Made by a program: the position numbers and the translations under genes. A stretch of 64,000 bases of DNA from Mesorhizobium qingshengii (GTDB taxonomy: Bacteria > Pseudomonadota > Alphaproteobacteria > Rhizobiales > Rhizobiaceae): positions 62,001 through 126,000 of the forward strand of contig NZ_FMXM01000011.1 in NCBI RefSeq assembly GCF_900103325.1. The letters run 5' to 3'. Below, piece by piece: positions 62,660 through 64,000 of the stretch (within the stretch, counting starts at the first letter, position 1; every line of letters starts with the position of its first letter). The notes under the pieces are model-generated. The model saw nothing but the letters and a program-made list of their open reading frames with translations, made no database searches and was not told the DNA's origin.

Positions 62660-63388
62660 ATGTCGGCAGAAGTAATTTCCGAAAGCCGCGCGAAGAGCGA
62701 TTTCTGGCAGGGCGTGCGGCTCTCGATGCCTGTTGTCGTGGCGTCGGCGCCGTTCGCGGTACTGTTCGGGGCGCTTGCCGTCGACAACGGATTTTCCGTG
62801 CTCGAAGCCTTTCTGATGAGCGCGCTGGTCTTTGGCGGCGCCAGCCAGATGGTCGGCATCCAGCTGTTCGGCCAGCATGTCGCGCCGTGGCTGATCGTGC
62901 TGTCGATCTTTGCCGTCAACTTCCGCCATGTGCTCTATTCCGCCGGCATCGGCCGGCGCATCGCGCATTGGCCGATCATTCAACAGGCGCTTGGCTATTT
63001 CATCCTCACCGATCCGCAATTCGCGGTGGCCGAGGCGAGGGCGGCGTCCGGCCGGACGGTCGGCTTCGCCTGGTATCTGGGGCTTGGCCTGCCGGTCTAT
63101 GTGTTCTGGGTGATCGAAAGCGCGCTCGGCGCGGTGTTCGGCAAGCTCATCCCCGACACGCATGCGCTGGGTATCGATTTCCTGCTGCCGATCTATTTTC
63201 TTGGCCTCGTCATGGGCTTCCGCAAGCGGCCCTTATGGCTGCCGGTGGTCGTCGCCAGTGCCGCCGCTTCCATCATCGCCTACAAGACGGTGGGCTCGCC
63301 CTGGCACGTCTCGATCGGCGCGATTGCCGGCGTGCTGCTCGCCGTCATCCTGCCGCCGCATCATAGCGGCGTGGGAGAGCGGCCATGA
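62660..63388 (+). CDS. azlC: Branched-chain amino acid exporter large subunit, AzlC family
   Basis: A 242-residue membrane protein with about seven helices. LSMPVVVASAPFAVLFGALA and the segments ASQMVGIQLFGQHVAPWLIV and FAVNFRHVLYSAGI are the AzlC hallmarks. With AzlD it exports branched-chain amino acids (ygaZH in E. coli, AzlCD in Bacillus). The ATG at 62660 has GGGAG upstream; an in-frame GTG two codons earlier is unlikely. It overlaps azlD by four bases. Confidence 0.9.
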   Translation: MSAEVISESRAKSDFWQGVRLSMPVVVASAPFAVLFGALAVDNGFSVLEAFLMSALVFGGASQMVGIQLFGQHVAPWLIVLSIFAVNFRHVLYSAGIGRRIAHWPIIQQALGYFILTDPQFAVAEARAASGRTVGFAWYLGLGLPVYVFWVIESALGAVFGKLIPDTHALGIDFLLPIYFLGLVMGFRKRPLWLPVVVASAAASIIAYKTVGSPWHVSIGAIAGVLLAVILPPHHSGVGERP

Positions 63389-63681
63389 GCACGACATTCT
63401 GGATCATCATCGCCGGCGCGGTCGCCACCTATCTCACGCGCATCGGCGGGCATCTGGTCATCTCGCGCTTCGACAACATCCATCCGCGCGTCGAGGCGGG
63501 CCTCAACGCCGTGCCGGCGGCGGTGTTGACGACGCTGGTGGCGCCGGAGCTTTTGAATGCCGGGCCGGCGGAATGGGCGGCACTGGTCGTCACTGCCGTG
63601 GTTTCGCTGCGCGGCGGGCTGATGTCGATGTTTCTGGCGGGGGCCGCGGTGTTGATCGTCGCGCGGCAATTTGTTGGCTGA
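63385..63681 (+). CDS. azlD: Branched-chain amino acid exporter small subunit, AzlD family
   Basis: A 98-residue membrane protein with three helices. FWIIIAGAVATYLTRIGGHL, NAVPAAVLTTLVAPELL and VTAVVSLRGGLMSMFLAGAA match AzlD. The start overlaps azlC (ATGA), as usual for this two-component exporter. A terminator-like hairpin follows. Confidence 0.9.
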   Translation: MSTTFWIIIAGAVATYLTRIGGHLVISRFDNIHPRVEAGLNAVPAAVLTTLVAPELLNAGPAEWAALVVTAVVSLRGGLMSMFLAGAAVLIVARQFVG

Positions 63682-63739
63682 TCTTCCAGGCGCGATCGGT
63701 TTGGACCGTTGGCGCTGCCCCTCATCGCCCTGCCAAGTA

Positions 63740-63764
63740 TTTCTCCCCGTAGAACGGGGAGAAA
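63740..63764. terminator. Convergent hairpin repeat between azlD and aminopeptidase P
   Basis: TTTCTCCCCGT-AGA-ACGGGGAGAAA has 11-bp perfect arms. It is placed between two convergent stops and has the sequence of a common rhizobial terminator-like repeat. Confidence 0.75.
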
Positions 63765-63774
63765 GTGGCTCACC

Positions 63775-64000
63775 TCAAATCTTCGCGTCGTGCGGCAGCG
63801 GTGCGGTCGCTTTCTCCAGCCAGGCCAGCGTCTCGCCATCGAGCATCGGCCCGATCTCGGCCAGCACGCGCGCATGGTATGCGTCGAGCCATTGCAGCTC
63901 GTCGCGGGTCAGGAGGTCTGACCGCACCAGGCGGGTGTCGATCGGCGCCAGGGTCAGCGTCTCGAAACCGTGCATGGCGATGTCGCCGCCTTCGACCTGC
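63775..64000 (-). CDS. Aminopeptidase P (Xaa-Pro aminopeptidase, M24) C-terminal fragment
   Basis: Only the last 75 codons lie in the window; the gene continues past the right edge. The readable end is QVEGGDIAMHGFETLTLAPI then DTRLVRSDLLTRDELQWLDA and YHARVLAEIGPMLDGETLAW, ending HDAKI. The GFETLTLAPID and ELQWLDAYHARV pattern is the C-terminal tail of long (about 600-residue) M24B aminopeptidase P proteins. The metal site lies outside the window. An internal ATG at 63975 is not the start. Confidence 0.85.
   Translation of the reverse strand, partial: QVEGGDIAMHGFETLTLAPIDTRLVRSDLLTRDELQWLDAYHARVLAEIGPMLDGETLAWLEKATAPLPHDAKI

Overview
The window is a GC-rich (about 62-63%) chromosomal segment of an alphaproteobacterium of the Rhizobiales, most like Mesorhizobium. 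This rests on four things. The mra/fts/mur (dcw) cluster runs mraZ-rsmH-ftsL-ftsI-murE-murF-mraY-murD-ftsW-murG-murC-murB-ddl-ftsQ-ftsA-ftsZ followed by lpxC. FtsZ has the long Q/P-rich C-terminal linker usual in this order. A btaA-btaB betaine-lipid operon is present. Several dispersed palindromic intergenic repeats are of rhizobial type. No species name can be read from the sequence itself. I see no prophage, IS element, CRISPR array, rRNA or tRNA gene.

Layout. 0-16 kb is a mosaic of single metabolic and housekeeping genes: a CoA-transferase fragment, an alpha/beta hydrolase, an RNase T2, a GGDEF protein, ettA, tam, a KAS III-like enzyme, a GFA protein, two membrane proteins, and a VOC/tautomerase pair divergent from a TetR-MOSC pair. 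These are followed by an SDR, a class IV transaminase, DUF2293 and trmO. 16-18 kb holds an ArsR-methyltransferase fusion coupled to metF, with a perfect palindrome upstream, and then a 28-codon membrane-peptide gene. 18-27 kb has a DMT exporter, a fold-III decarboxylase, two peptidoglycan hydrolases, a serine hydrolase, and btaAB behind a consensus PHO box. 27-33.5 kb has a 1210-residue 5-oxoprolinase, a small lipoprotein, a DjlA-like protein, an amidase and a lytic transglycosylase. 33.6-34.1 kb is the RNase P RNA gene, followed at once by a ParD/ParE toxin-antitoxin pair with a perfect operator.

The core of the window (36.1-56.5 kb) is the dcw cluster. Its genes make UDP-MurNAc-pentapeptide (murE, F, D, C, B, ddl), build and flip lipid II (mraY, murG, ftsW context) and build the septum (ftsL, I, W, Q, A, Z). 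Most junctions are ATGA overlaps. Two control points stand out. Three TGGG repeats at exactly 10-bp spacing (MraZ boxes) overlap a promoter about 190 bp upstream of mraZ. Eight GANTC (CcrM) sites lie within 179 bp in the murB-ddl gap, which divides the cluster into an upstream wall-precursor unit and a downstream ddl-ftsQAZ unit. After lpxC come bamD, recN, ligA, a DUF2461 gene, an azlCD branched-chain amino acid exporter pair, and the 3' end of an aminopeptidase P gene.

I did not find a wholly new multi-gene defence or biosynthetic system. The most unusual items are regulatory or structural: the CcrM-site cluster, the MraZ operator, the PHO box, the ArsR-MTase/metF operator, a hidden 28-aa membrane-peptide gene with a hairpin at its ribosome-binding site, and a tandem 60-bp amplification of the 3' end of a GH25 lysozyme gene.
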